Notes under the pieces: model-generated | Seen by the model: only the letters and a program-made list of their open reading frames with translations | What the model was told of the DNA's origin: nothing | Databases searched by the model: none | From: Fidelibacterota bacterium | GTDB taxonomy: Bacteria; Fidelibacterota; UBA8477; JABMPR01 | Direction: 5' to 3' | Length of the DNA stretch: 64,000 nucleotides | Assembly: GCA_021734255.1 (NCBI GenBank) | Contig: JAIPJM010000001.1 | Coordinates: 124,001-188,000 of the forward strand | Program-made: the position numbers and the translations under genes | Shown: piece by piece, positions 45,760-54,733 of the stretch | How the letters are laid out: every line of letters starts with the position of its first letter | How positions within the stretch are numbered: position 1 is the stretch's first letter

Positions 45760-46722
45760 ATGAAGCAGCACAAACTTGGACACAGCGACATAGAGATATC
45801 CAGCGTGGGTTTGGGCTGTATGGGACTCTCTGAGTTTTATGGCGAACCGGCAGAAGAATCTGAAGCCATACGACTCCTCCACCAGGCTCTGGACCGAGGG
45901 GTCACCCATTTTGACACGGCAGAAATGTATGGGGTGGGTCGCAACGAATCATTGTTGGGCAAAGCCTTTGCCGGACACAGGGATGAGATCACCCTGGCCA
46001 CCAAGTTCGGCCCCCAGCGCAACTGGGACACCGGTGCTTTCCTGGGGGTGGATGGATCGCCGGAAAATGTGCAGAAGTCCTGCGAGGGTAGCTTAAAGCG
46101 GCTGGGTGCAGAGACCATCGATCTGTATTATCTCCATCGCGTGGACCCCAAGGTTCCCATTGAAGACACGGTTGGGGCTATGTCTCAACTGGTAGAGGCC
46201 GGCAAGGTTCGTTATCTGGGCTTATCTGAAGCAGAGCCGGATATCATTCGTCGCGCCATGGAGGTTCATCCAATTTCTGCCCTACAGACCGAATATTCAT
46301 TGTGGAGTCGTGAACCGGAGAAAGAGATCCTGGGAACCTGTCAGGAATTGGGTATCACCTTTGTGGCTTACAGTCCCCTGGGGCGTGGTTTTCTCACAGG
46401 ACAATTCAAGACCTTCGACGACCTGGCTGAGGATGACTGGCGCCGGAACAACCCGCGCTTTCAGGGTGAGAATTTTGAGAAGAACCTGAAGCTGGTGGAG
46501 GGGATCACTGCCATTGCACAGGACAAGGGTGTGACGCCGGCCCAATTAGCCCTGGCCTGGGTCCTGGCCCAGGGTGAGGATATTGTAGCCATCCCAGGCA
46601 CCAAGCGGCTGAAATATCTGGAACAGAATGTAGGCGCACTGGATGTTGCTTTCACAGAAGATGATCTGTCCAGGATCGATGCTGCTTTTCCAATGGACGC
46701 AGCAGCCGGAACGCGCTATTGA
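45760..46722 (+). CDS. Aldo/keto reductase (YajO/AKR13-like)
   Basis: 320 aa. [15 protein letters not shown] opening, [18 protein letters not shown] (Asp, Tyr), LATKFGPQR (Lys), [11 protein letters not shown] (His) and the cofactor end [19 protein letters not shown] different subfamily from the preceding reductase, 37 bp downstream of it. Confidence 0.93.
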   Translation: MKQHKLGHSDIEISSVGLGCMGLSEFYGEPAEESEAIRLLHQALDRGVTHFDTAEMYGVGRNESLLGKAFAGHRDEITLATKFGPQRNWDTGAFLGVDGSPENVQKSCEGSLKRLGAETIDLYYLHRVDPKVPIEDTVGAMSQLVEAGKVRYLGLSEAEPDIIRRAMEVHPISALQTEYSLWSREPEKEILGTCQELGITFVAYSPLGRGFLTGQFKTFDDLAEDDWRRNNPRFQGENFEKNLKLVEGITAIAQDKGVTPAQLALAWVLAQGEDIVAIPGTKRLKYLEQNVGALDVAFTEDDLSRIDAAFPMDAAAGTRY

Positions 46723-46778
46723 CGTAGCCCGTCATTAGGCGTCACGCTGTTAAATGAGACCCTAATAAAGGAGTGAAT

Positions 46779-47483
46779 ATGATACCCAATACGAAACCCG
46801 CAATGATTCCCGAAATCTCATTGCGCAGCGCTGCACTTATCACAGGGTTTTCCCTGTTGTTAATGGCCATTCTGGCACCTATTGCCAATTTTGCCATACT
46901 GGAAAGTCTTATTATCCCAGGTGATGCGCTTACCACAGTTAGCAACATCGAAGGCGCACAGGGCCAATTTCGTATGGCGATCTTCCTTTTTCTCCTGGTT
47001 GCCATTCTCGATATCATTGTCGCCTGGGCCTTGTTCGTTTTGCTCAAGCCGGTGAATCGTGAGTGGTCGCTTCTGGCTGCCTGGTTCCGTTTGATCTATT
47101 CAGGTGTTCTTGTGATCAGCCTGGGTAATCACATGAATGTATTATCACTCCTGGGTGATGATTCTGCCATGGGTCAGATCATGCTTTTTCTGGCAGCCTT
47201 CAATAATGAGTGGGCGCTGGGCCTGATCATTTTCGGGTTTCATCTTCTTCTGGTCGGCTACCTGGCGTTCAGGTCAGGATATATCAATCGCTGGTTGGGT
47301 ATCCTGGTGTTTATTGCTGGCCTGGGTTATGTCATCGATGGCCTGGGGGCTGTTCTTTTCGCCAACTACGATCTGAATCTGGCCATGTTCACTTTTGTCG
47401 GTGAAGTGCTCCTGATCTTCTGGTGTCTATGGAAAGGGTTTAAGGGTCTGGAGCTTAAGGAAAAAGTGGCGAGCAATCTTTGA
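46779..47483 (+). CDS. DUF4386-family membrane protein
   Basis: 234 aa with about six spans, from the ATG at 46779 with AAAGGAG upstream. The front, ISLRSAALITGFSLLLMAILAPIANF, and the central AAWFRLIYSGVLVISLGNHMN match the family pattern. Function unknown; family members are widespread in soil and marine bacteria. Confidence 0.82.
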   Translation: MIPNTKPAMIPEISLRSAALITGFSLLLMAILAPIANFAILESLIIPGDALTTVSNIEGAQGQFRMAIFLFLLVAILDIIVAWALFVLLKPVNREWSLLAAWFRLIYSGVLVISLGNHMNVLSLLGDDSAMGQIMLFLAAFNNEWALGLIIFGFHLLLVGYLAFRSGYINRWLGILVFIAGLGYVIDGLGAVLFANYDLNLAMFTFVGEVLLIFWCLWKGFKGLELKEKVASNL

Positions 47484-47510
47484 GTACCAGGGCCAGAGAG
47501 TGGGGTGACC

Positions 47511-47858
47511 ATGGCTAAACACCGCATATTCAGTACACCCTTCGCCGCGGTCTATCCCCATTATGTGACCAAAGCGGAGAAAAAGGAGCGGACCAAGGCA
47601 GAAGTGGACGAGATCATCTGCTGGCTGACTGGCTATGATCAGGCAGGGTTGGAACGAGTACTTAGCGACAAGATCGATTTCGAGACCTTTTTCGCAGATG
47701 CACCCAAAATGCACCCCAACACCTCGCTGATAACCGGCGTGGTCTGCGGGGTGCGGGTAGAGGAGGTTGAAGACCCCCTGATGCAGAAGATCCGCTTCCT
47801 GGACAAGCTCATCGATGAACTGGCCCGGGGCAAGGCCATGGAGAAGATCCTCCGATGA
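47511..47858 (+). CDS. DUF2200-family protein
   Basis: 115 aa from the ATG at 47511 (GGGGTG upstream). [39 protein letters not shown] is the conserved start of DUF2200; [20 protein letters not shown] and the closing [22 protein letters not shown] complete it. Small, soluble, function unknown. Confidence 0.88.
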   Translation: MAKHRIFSTPFAAVYPHYVTKAEKKERTKAEVDEIICWLTGYDQAGLERVLSDKIDFETFFADAPKMHPNTSLITGVVCGVRVEEVEDPLMQKIRFLDKLIDELARGKAMEKILR

Positions 47859-47883
47859 GTGCAGCAAGTATGAGGGAGTGAAC

Positions 47884-48783
47884 ATGCAAAGTTGGCAATC
47901 CAGAGTCATCGAAACCTACTTTAGAATCCGCCGTCTCATGAAGAGCAGACCGGACCATTTGGATGTAGCAATATCTCGGGCCGATAATGAAGCCCTGTCT
48001 TCCTATTTCAAATCAAAGATCCCATTTGAAAGTGAACCGGTCATGATTGACGAGACTCCAGCTGAGTGGATCATTCCAGCCGGGGTTTCGACAGAAGCCA
48101 CCATCCTCTTTTTCCATGGTGGTGCCTACAACAGTGGATCCATCCACACCCATCGTTCGTTGGTGGTCAACATTGCCCATGCTTCTAATGCCCGCGGGCT
48201 GAACGTCGATTACCGCTTGGCTCCGGAGTATCCTTTTCCAGCCGCCCTGGAAGATGCTCGAGCGGCTTATGACTGGCTGTTGGAGCAGGGGCTTGAGCCT
48301 GGAAAGATCGCCATCGCTGGTGATTCGGCTGGTGGTGGGTTGACCATGGCTCTGCTTTTGGACCTGCGGGATTCTGGAAAACCATTACCCGCGGCGGCCG
48401 TCTGTTTATCTCCCTGGCTGGACCTGACCTGCTCCGGGGATACCTGGACCAGCAATGCCGGAAAAGACCTTTTGTTGGACCCAGGATCCATCCGTGACTC
48501 AGCCCGTGTATATCTGGGAGACATTGATCCGCGGACTCCTCTGGCATCACCCCTCTTCGGCGAGCTGGCGGGTCTTCCGCCCCTCCTGATCCAGGTCGGT
48601 TCCAGTGAATACTTGCTGTCCGACTCGGTCAGTCTGGCTGAAAAAGCACGGGACTCAGGACTGGATGTGACCCTGGAGGTCTATGAAGGCATGCAGCATG
48701 AATGGCATTTCGCGGCCAACATCATGCCGGAAGGCAGAGCGGCTATTGATGCCATCGGAGAATTTATCCAGGCTCAGCTTTAA
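47884..48783 (+). CDS. Alpha/beta hydrolase of the hormone-sensitive-lipase type
   Basis: 299 aa from the ATG at 47884 (GGAGTG upstream); the longer track start runs into the previous gene. Oxyanion motif FFHGGAYNSGS, nucleophile elbow IAGDSAGGGLTM, and the C-terminal EGMQHEWH His. The acid is in QVGSSEYLLSDSV. Esterase on short acyl esters is likely. Confidence 0.92.
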   Translation: MQSWQSRVIETYFRIRRLMKSRPDHLDVAISRADNEALSSYFKSKIPFESEPVMIDETPAEWIIPAGVSTEATILFFHGGAYNSGSIHTHRSLVVNIAHASNARGLNVDYRLAPEYPFPAALEDARAAYDWLLEQGLEPGKIAIAGDSAGGGLTMALLLDLRDSGKPLPAAAVCLSPWLDLTCSGDTWTSNAGKDLLLDPGSIRDSARVYLGDIDPRTPLASPLFGELAGLPPLLIQVGSSEYLLSDSVSLAEKARDSGLDVTLEVYEGMQHEWHFAANIMPEGRAAIDAIGEFIQAQL

Positions 48784-48977
48784 GTCTGTTGGCAGTTTCC
48801 TCTCGCAGAGACGCAACGGTTTGAATTCAAAATGCAAAATTAAAAGTGACTGTCTTTGCCTGCCCGGCGAAGCTGCCGGCGCAGACGCAAGGCTTTTAAA
48901 GGTCGGCCATTTCAAGAGACTTAGCGCCTTGGCGAGAACAAAATTTACATTAATTTAGGTAAACATCTGGAGGAAAA

Positions 48978-49436
48978 TTGATAATCATCAAGGCCGGGAA
49001 GTCCCATACCACGGAGGTTATTCGTTTGGTTTCCAGGCTCCTGTCAGAGTTAAATGGTGAACCATGCGAAGTTGACCCAAAGAAGGCGACCACCTTCATC
49101 GAGCAGGCTTCAGACAGCCACAGATATGCTGTCTTTCTGGCTCTGGATGATCAGGATCAGGCAGTTGGGATAATAAACACGGGGGAAGCCGGGGCCGTAT
49201 ATACAGAAGGCAGTTTTGGGGTGATCCTCGAATTCTACGTTGAACCCGCATACCGTTCGCATGGTCTGGGTCGACAGCTACTGGAGCGGGTAAAACGCAG
49301 GGCCCTGGAAATGGGTTGGACAAGATTAGAGGTTGGCGCCCCCTCCTATCCGGAATGGTCGAGAACAAAAGCATTTTATCAGCGGGAAGGGTTTACGGAA
49401 GTCGGTCCGAAATTGAAATGGCACGCAGAGGATTAA
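48978..49436 (+). CDS. GNAT-family N-acetyltransferase
   Basis: 152 aa. The TTG start at 48978 is supported by a strong GGAGGAAAA 5 nt upstream. Motif A is LEFYVEPAYRSHGLGRQLLE with R-x-x-G-L-G, and the end SRTKAFYQREGFTEVG is typical. Substrate unknown. Confidence 0.9.
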   Translation: MIIIKAGKSHTTEVIRLVSRLLSELNGEPCEVDPKKATTFIEQASDSHRYAVFLALDDQDQAVGIINTGEAGAVYTEGSFGVILEFYVEPAYRSHGLGRQLLERVKRRALEMGWTRLEVGAPSYPEWSRTKAFYQREGFTEVGPKLKWHAED

Positions 49437-49833
49437 AGATAATCACTATACAAAATCGTATTTCAGAACAGGTAAGTTCCTTTCGTGACGAGAACGCCTA
49501 GCAATATGTGAAAATGCAAAATAAAAAATTAAAAGTGACTGTCTTTGCCTGCCCGGCGAAGCGGAACCCCGGAACGGCAGGGTATGAGCGCAGCGTGGAG
49601 CCGGCCTGCCGAGCCGAAGCCTGTCTTCCTGAGCCCGTCGAAGGATAAGACGCAGGCGGGCAATCTCGGATCCACGTCAATTGGCAGATTCCCCACGCAA
49701 GGACGCCCGCCTGCGTATAACTCCGTGCGGGCAGGCAGAGGCGCAACGGTTTGAAGGGCAACCAAAACTCTGCGGCTTGGCGCCTTTGCGAGGGAAAAGC
49801 TTATATTAATAGAGGTATACACTGGGGGTAATA
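49437..49833. repeat. Gene-free stretch made of intergenic repeat family 3
   Basis: About 400 bp without a supported gene. AAATTAAAAGTGACTGTCTT TGCCTGCCCGGCGAAGC repeats almost exactly at 48838-48874. A partial CCTGAGCCCGTCGAAGGAT (about 49627) belongs to the GTCAT family. The end, GGCTTGGCGCCTTTGCGAGG, recalls sequence near 48905-48930. Confidence 0.6.
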
Positions 49834-50865
49834 ATGACCAACAAACAACACCGTATCACAGAACCGGGACCACTGCACGCCGCTGATGGCAGTTTACGTG
49901 AGCCAGGTTGGGCCACAAAACTCCTGCTGGAATACGACCGGGCCCGCATCAAAGCATCGAAATTTCTCATCAAGGAGTGGGACTACTACGCCATCCTCAC
50001 CGACGAATACGGGATCGCCATAACGGTTGCCGATAACGCTTACCTGGGCTTTGTGGCCGTCACTGTTTTCGATTTTGTGAACCCCGAGGAAACCACAGAA
50101 TCTGTCATGACCATCCTGCCCCTGGGCTCATTCAAGATGCCCCCCACCTCCGCGTCAGGCGATGTGCACTTCAAGCAGAAGGGCTTTAATATCCAGATGC
50201 ACCGCGAAGCACAGGAGCGGATCATCATGGTGGATGTACCGGACTTCGCTGGCGGGAAGGGTTTGTTTGGTAGTGTCCATCTGTCCCAGCCGGATGACAT
50301 GGATTCCATGGTCATTGCGACACCCTTTAAAAAGAAAGCGCAGGCATTTTACTACAATCAGAAGGTCAACTGTATGCCCGCCAGTGGCAGTATCCAGTTT
50401 GGTAACCGGGAGCTCATGTTCGACCCCCAGCACGCCCACGCGGTGCTGGACTGGGGGCGCGGGGTCTGGACCTATGCCAATACCTGGTACTGGGGATCAG
50501 CGTCAGGGGTGTTGAATGGAGAATCTTTCGGATTCAATATTGGTTATGGTTTTGGTGATACCTCTGCCGCCACGGAGAACATGCTGTTCTATCAGGGGAA
50601 AGCGCACAAGCTGGATCAGGTGACCTTCAATATTCCCGAACCGGAATTCCTGAAACCCTGGACCTTCACCAGCAACGATGGTCGCTTTGAAATGGATTTT
50701 GTACCCATCCTGGACCGCTTTTCTGACACCAACGTCCTGCTGATCCGTTCCTGGCAGCACCAGGTCTTTGGCCGCTTCACCGGAACCTGCACCCTGGATG
50801 ATGGGACTGTTCTGGAGGTTAAAGATTTCCTGGGCTTCGCTGAAAAAGTGGCCAACCGCTGGTGA
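49834..50865 (+). CDS. DUF2804-family protein
   Basis: 343 aa, soluble and beta-rich. The family start, EPGPLHAADGSLREPGWATK, and the motif HAVLDWGRGVWTYANTWYWGSASG are clear. DUF2804 is widespread and unassigned; the fold suggests a lipocalin-like or glycosidase-like sandwich. Function unknown. Confidence 0.88.
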   Translation: MTNKQHRITEPGPLHAADGSLREPGWATKLLLEYDRARIKASKFLIKEWDYYAILTDEYGIAITVADNAYLGFVAVTVFDFVNPEETTESVMTILPLGSFKMPPTSASGDVHFKQKGFNIQMHREAQERIIMVDVPDFAGGKGLFGSVHLSQPDDMDSMVIATPFKKKAQAFYYNQKVNCMPASGSIQFGNRELMFDPQHAHAVLDWGRGVWTYANTWYWGSASGVLNGESFGFNIGYGFGDTSAATENMLFYQGKAHKLDQVTFNIPEPEFLKPWTFTSNDGRFEMDFVPILDRFSDTNVLLIRSWQHQVFGRFTGTCTLDDGTVLEVKDFLGFAEKVANRW

Positions 50866-50884
50866 TCATCTAATCCACACACAT

Positions 50885-50945
50885 AACGTCATCCCGAGCG
50901 GAGTCGAGGAATCTTGACCGCTAACCGTTATTTTGCGTTAGGTGT
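50885..50945. repeat. GTCAT-family intergenic repeat, one-sided copy
   Basis: GTCATCCCGAGCGGAGTCGAGGAATCTTGACCGCTA is nearly identical to 42864-42898 (GTCATCCCGAGCGGAGTCGA GGGATCTGGACCGCTA). No closing ATGAC arm is visible. Confidence 0.6.
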
Positions 50946-51126
50946 TAGGCGTTTCCATTTGCGTGATAGACACTGCAAGCCAGAATCTATCACGCTATAG
51001 CTAAACGCGAAAGCGGACGCACATTCACCAACAAACCCTCGTTATTCTAGTGATTAACATTAATTTAAGTGCACAAGTTGTAGAAATTTAGGACAGAACG
51101 TTGTCGATGCATCATTGAGGGGATAC

Positions 51127-51987
51127 ATGCACGTACAAGTCAAAGACCAGACCGTCCGTCTCGGGCTCACCATCTTGATCCTGTTGCTCATGTCGCAGGA
51201 GCTTAGCGCCCAGGATCGGATCATCACCACATCCAACGACACGATCAATTGCCGCATATCCAGGGTAGACTCTAGCAATTATTATTTCACCATCATGCAT
51301 GGGAATGACATCAGGAACTCACTGATCCCGGTTACGGAGGTGAGCGAGGTAGAAAGAGGCACGGTCGCGATGGGGCCGACCATTCAGAGTCAGGTCTTGG
51401 AACCGGGTTATCATAAACTGCTGCTGCAGACATCAGGGGGGCCAGGCTATCGTACGGCCGAGATCGCCGACGACCTAACATCTGATCTCAGGGAGTATAT
51501 TGAAGAACTCATGCGGGGCTACACCTGGAGTAGTAGTGCCCATTATTACATCTCCAAAGATCTGGGCCTGGGGGTTTCCCATGCCGTCTTCTTTGCTGAG
51601 AATCAGATCCAGTCCATTGGTGTGTCCGATAAGATAAACATTCAATTTATAGGACCTTCAGTCCAGTCCAGAATGGATAATTTCGGGGGCAGATTCGTGG
51701 TGACCAGCTCCATGAGTCTGGGATATTTAAGTTATACCGACAAAGCCCGGGTAGGCGAATCCATGCTGATTGAAGGTGAAACATTGGGGGCTCTTTTCAA
51801 TCTGGATCTCATGGTCCCGCTGTCTGGAGTTATGGGCGTATTGTTGGGGGTCAGCTATCTGCAGGGGACGCTGTCAGAAATAACGCTAACCACAGATGGA
51901 CATCCCGAAACCATTGATCTGGGAAAAGAAAATGGGGAGGGCCTGGGGCGATTTGACCTCAGGGTCGGCGTCCACTGGTCCAATTAA
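51127..51987 (+). CDS. Exported protein of unknown function
   Basis: 286 aa from the ATG at 51127 (GAGGGG upstream). Signal peptide LTILILLLMSQELSAQ. An initial domain, DRIITTSNDTINCRISRVDSSNYYFTI, resembles short SH3-like/Sm-like repeats seen in Bacteroidota-type exported proteins; the C-terminal half is beta-rich, as in a small barrel (MDNFGGRFVVTSSMSLGYLS...GRFDLRVGVHWSN). Followed 15 bp later by a lipoprotein gene with the same theme near its end. Confidence 0.78.
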   Translation: MHVQVKDQTVRLGLTILILLLMSQELSAQDRIITTSNDTINCRISRVDSSNYYFTIMHGNDIRNSLIPVTEVSEVERGTVAMGPTIQSQVLEPGYHKLLLQTSGGPGYRTAEIADDLTSDLREYIEELMRGYTWSSSAHYYISKDLGLGVSHAVFFAENQIQSIGVSDKINIQFIGPSVQSRMDNFGGRFVVTSSMSLGYLSYTDKARVGESMLIEGETLGALFNLDLMVPLSGVMGVLLGVSYLQGTLSEITLTTDGHPETIDLGKENGEGLGRFDLRVGVHWSN

Positions 51988-52002
51988 CAGGGGGATTTCA
52001 CC

Positions 52003-53048
52003 GTGAATAACCATAGGACAATTCGTCTACTGATAAGCATGCTGACCCTCATCGGTCTGATGGGGTGTGCCATGCCCACCAAGGTCCGGATGCATCCTGA
52101 TCTTGTCAATGAACCGGGAAAGATCAAAACGATCACCCTGCTCCCCATCGATGCGCAGGTGAAAAAGCTGGAGCTATCCAGTACAGGTGAGCGAGATCAG
52201 GAGAAAGAGTTGGAGATCATCGAACAAAGCTCCCTGGTCATCCCCAATATCCTGAGCAGTCAGGGCTACCAGGTCACACCATATATGATTCCCTATGACG
52301 CTGTAGAATCAGAATTATTTCACCAGAACTATGACGAACTGCGGGCTGCTTATTTCAGTGAAATGCCCCGCTTGTATGACGGCCAGAAAGTGAGCTGAAA
52401 AAGGTAGCGGATCGTGCGGTGCAGATCAACCCCATCCACCTTTCCTTCCTGTCAGATGATGCTTCAGATGCGCTCCTGTATGTCAGATACGAAGGGTTCA
52501 AGCGCTCCGGTGGTTCAACAGCCGCAGGTGCGGTTGGCGGGGTCGCTCTGGGATTGCTGACCGGCGTTGTAGTTGTTCCTGTACCAGAAGGGGGCGGCTT
52601 TCAGGCGGCTCTGATCGAGAAGGGTACGGGAAAGATCCTGTGGAATAATATTGCCAACGAAGGCAGTTATTCCATGGAGAACAGGCTGGAATCTCTGCTG
52701 GACAAATTTCCCCTTCAGGGCGCAGACCTTTCGCTCAGCATTGGCCGGGGCAAAGCGGTTGAAAATTCATTCCGGGTTGAAGATCATGGTTTTGATAATA
52801 AACCCCTTCCCGTTCCAGGCGAAGACCGGGTGCTCCTGGATGATGGGCAGGAGTATCTGGGTGAGGTCATCGATGTTTCCAAGCAGAACTACATGATCAA
52901 GCAAGGCCGGGTCCTGTATATCATTGCTAAGGACCGGGTGGTCCAGTGTTCAATTGCAGGTAACGCGCTTAGTTTTGAGGAGGCCCGCGCGATCGATTTC
53001 CCCAGAGTGAACTACAATTCTTTTGCTGATCGGATAACGATCTACTAA
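52003..53048 (+). pseudogene. Lipoprotein gene split by a one-base frameshift
   Basis: The first ORF (52003-52398, GTG start after AGGGGGATT) is a lipoprotein (TLIGLMGC) with KIKTITLLPIDAQVKKLEL and ends at ...RLYDGQKVS. The second frame is open from 52380 and continues PESELKKVADRAVQINPIHLSFL to TAA 53048, with GTAAGAVGGVALGLLTGVV-like Gly-rich helix and an end domain resembling that of the preceding gene (VLLDDGQEYLGEVIDVSKQNYMIKQG). Adding one A in CAGAAAGTG joins them as a single protein of about 348 aa. No slippery heptamer is present. Confidence 0.78.
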
Positions 53049-53371
53049 AGGCACATCATTAAGGATGCCAGCAAGCATTATTGATCAAATGGGCCGTCAG
53101 GTGCCAGCGGAGTAAGAGCTACGGACTCGTTAGGGGTTAGACGTTCGGTGTTAGACGGAACCCCTAACCCCTAACACCTATCGCCTATCCCGAATAAGGG
53201 CTCGTATAATTGTCCATTGTTATTACTTTATCGCATCAATTATGAACAGCTCGAGAGGAATATGGCGCAAGGTCGAGGCATGCTGTGGTGATATGCTATC
53301 CAGACCTCTGCGAGAAAATTTTTACTGCGAATTCATACGGGAGTTATACATAAAAAACTATAGAGCACGTA
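53049..53371. other. Left boundary region of the cassette array
   Basis: About 320 bp without a gene. It contains a perfect 12-bp inverted repeat GTTAGGGGTTAG (53129-53140) / CTAACCCCTAAC (53164-53175). It ends in GTTAGCC (53372-53378), an integron-core-like heptamer immediately before the first AT-richer gene. No integrase, attI or transposase is visible. Confidence 0.45.
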
Positions 53372-53416
53372 GTTAGCCAGTCAAAAATGGATTGTACTGT
53401 TAAAGGGAGGACAACG

Positions 53417-54589
53417 ATGAAGTTTGGAGTCAAATTCTATTCTGATGACGAGGAAAAGAAATTACAAAAAACAGGATTGCATAGCCGTTTCAAACACCTT
53501 GTTGATAATGGGTTCGAATGTGGTGAGAATGATTTATTGTCATATGGTATGTTCAGAGAACATAAGGATGCTCCAGGATACAGGAATTACAGCGAATTGT
53601 CAAAAAAAGCCGATTCTAGACGCGAAATCATACAGGATTATTTTGAACTAAATTCTGGTCATCTCCGATCAATATTTAACCGTGGTGAAGATAGTGACCC
53701 TTGGGTGACGGAAATGATGGGTGTGGGCGCGGGTCTTGCATTGTGCAGTGAAGCCTACGGACTTACTGAGGCCGATTGGCAAAAAATTCCCATTAGTGGT
53801 GAAAAAGACCTCGACTTCGAGATAGCAGCCACCGGAAGTGATTTTGTTAAAATGGAAGCGAAAGGAACAATATATAAAAATTCAAATGACCGAAAATCTC
53901 TAGCTGGTCACGCGTCCCGTGTTCGAAAAAAGAAGGAACAACAAAATGTAAAGCATCCTAGCTCAAGTTTGATTGGGGTTATTACGGCATTTCCAGAGGA
54001 GCAAGAAGATCCCTGCTGCTACCTGATGGATCCACCTGCTCCAAACATTGAATGGGATCCAGCCTTCTATCGCATTGTAGCTAGACTCTATTACTACTAC
54101 AAAAACATTCATAGTGTACTAAAATCACACATGCTTATTGCTCTTATAAATCGAATCCATGATATGATTAGCATAGGTAGCTACAAAGAATTTGAGGGTA
54201 AACCACTTCTGAATGTAAATGGGAATCCCTTTAAGGTGCCCAATTCCGCCTATAATTTACGAACGAATATTTTAGGGGAATCCTTCTGCGAAGTTTTTCC
54301 AATCTCGAATCGTGAGGGTGAGGCTTTTATATGGGGTATGGACTACAGCATCCTATCGCTTTTGGTAGAACAGAACTTCGAAGGAATCCTTGAATATTCA
54401 AGCAAGCTATCAAAAAGTTATTCAGGAACAACTATCGCTAGAGTGACTCTCCAGAACGCAAAAAGACTCGGGATAAAACCTAATTCTGAGAATAGTATTG
54501 GGCGAAATCGAATTGCCGTTCCATGTAAAATAAAAGTAATTCGAAACACAGCGGGCAAGGTGTTTGGTCTCATACAAGTTGCTGGCTAA
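53417..54589 (+). CDS. Putative PD-(D/E)XK-fold nuclease, cassette gene 1
   Basis: 390 aa from the ATG at 53417 (GGGAGG 6 nt upstream). The segment KDLDFEIAATGSDFVKMEAKG (about residues 130-150) fits the nuclease core D...E-x-K: Asp-133, Glu-147, Lys-149, with a strand-turn-strand layout as in restriction-type endonucleases. N-terminal 90 residues are charged and helical; the C-terminal half (YYYYKNIHSVLKSHMLIAL...) is not recognised. No methyltransferase is nearby. The next cassette encodes a HerA-like ATPase, a frequent partner of nucleases in defence systems. Family not identified. Confidence 0.65.
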   Translation: MKFGVKFYSDDEEKKLQKTGLHSRFKHLVDNGFECGENDLLSYGMFREHKDAPGYRNYSELSKKADSRREIIQDYFELNSGHLRSIFNRGEDSDPWVTEMMGVGAGLALCSEAYGLTEADWQKIPISGEKDLDFEIAATGSDFVKMEAKGTIYKNSNDRKSLAGHASRVRKKKEQQNVKHPSSSLIGVITAFPEEQEDPCCYLMDPPAPNIEWDPAFYRIVARLYYYYKNIHSVLKSHMLIALINRIHDMISIGSYKEFEGKPLLNVNGNPFKVPNSAYNLRTNILGESFCEVFPISNREGEAFIWGMDYSILSLLVEQNFEGILEYSSKLSKSYSGTTIARVTLQNAKRLGIKPNSENSIGRNRIAVPCKIKVIRNTAGKVFGLIQVAG

Positions 54590-54710
54590 CAAAGGATTAG
54601 AGCGGACACACAAATCGATCGGGGGCACGATAATTGAACAACAAGTATAAACGGTTATCAACATGGACTAGTTGCTCCACCAAAAGCAACTAAAGCATAA
54701 AGCGTTAGCT
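54584..54710 (+). other. attC-like site 1
   Basis: Begins GGCTAAC overlapping the stop of gene 1 and ends GCGTTAGCT. Length 127 bp. The L boxes are weak; the inner part instead contains TAGTTGCT/AGCAACTA, an 8-bp hairpin. I accept it mainly because of its end heptamers and position. Confidence 0.5.
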
Positions 54711-54733
54711 AGACAAACCAAAAGGGGCAGGCG

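Noticed and set aside
48780-49834. CRISPR array suggested by recurring intergenic sequence
   Set aside because: Repeats are long, irregularly spaced, in both orientations and lack unique spacers of constant length; no cas genes.
52380-52400. Programmed -1 ribosomal frameshifting in the split lipoprotein
   Set aside because: CAGAAAG is not a slippery heptamer and no stimulatory structure follows; a lost A explains it better, and the same kind of break occurs in the hemerythrin gene.
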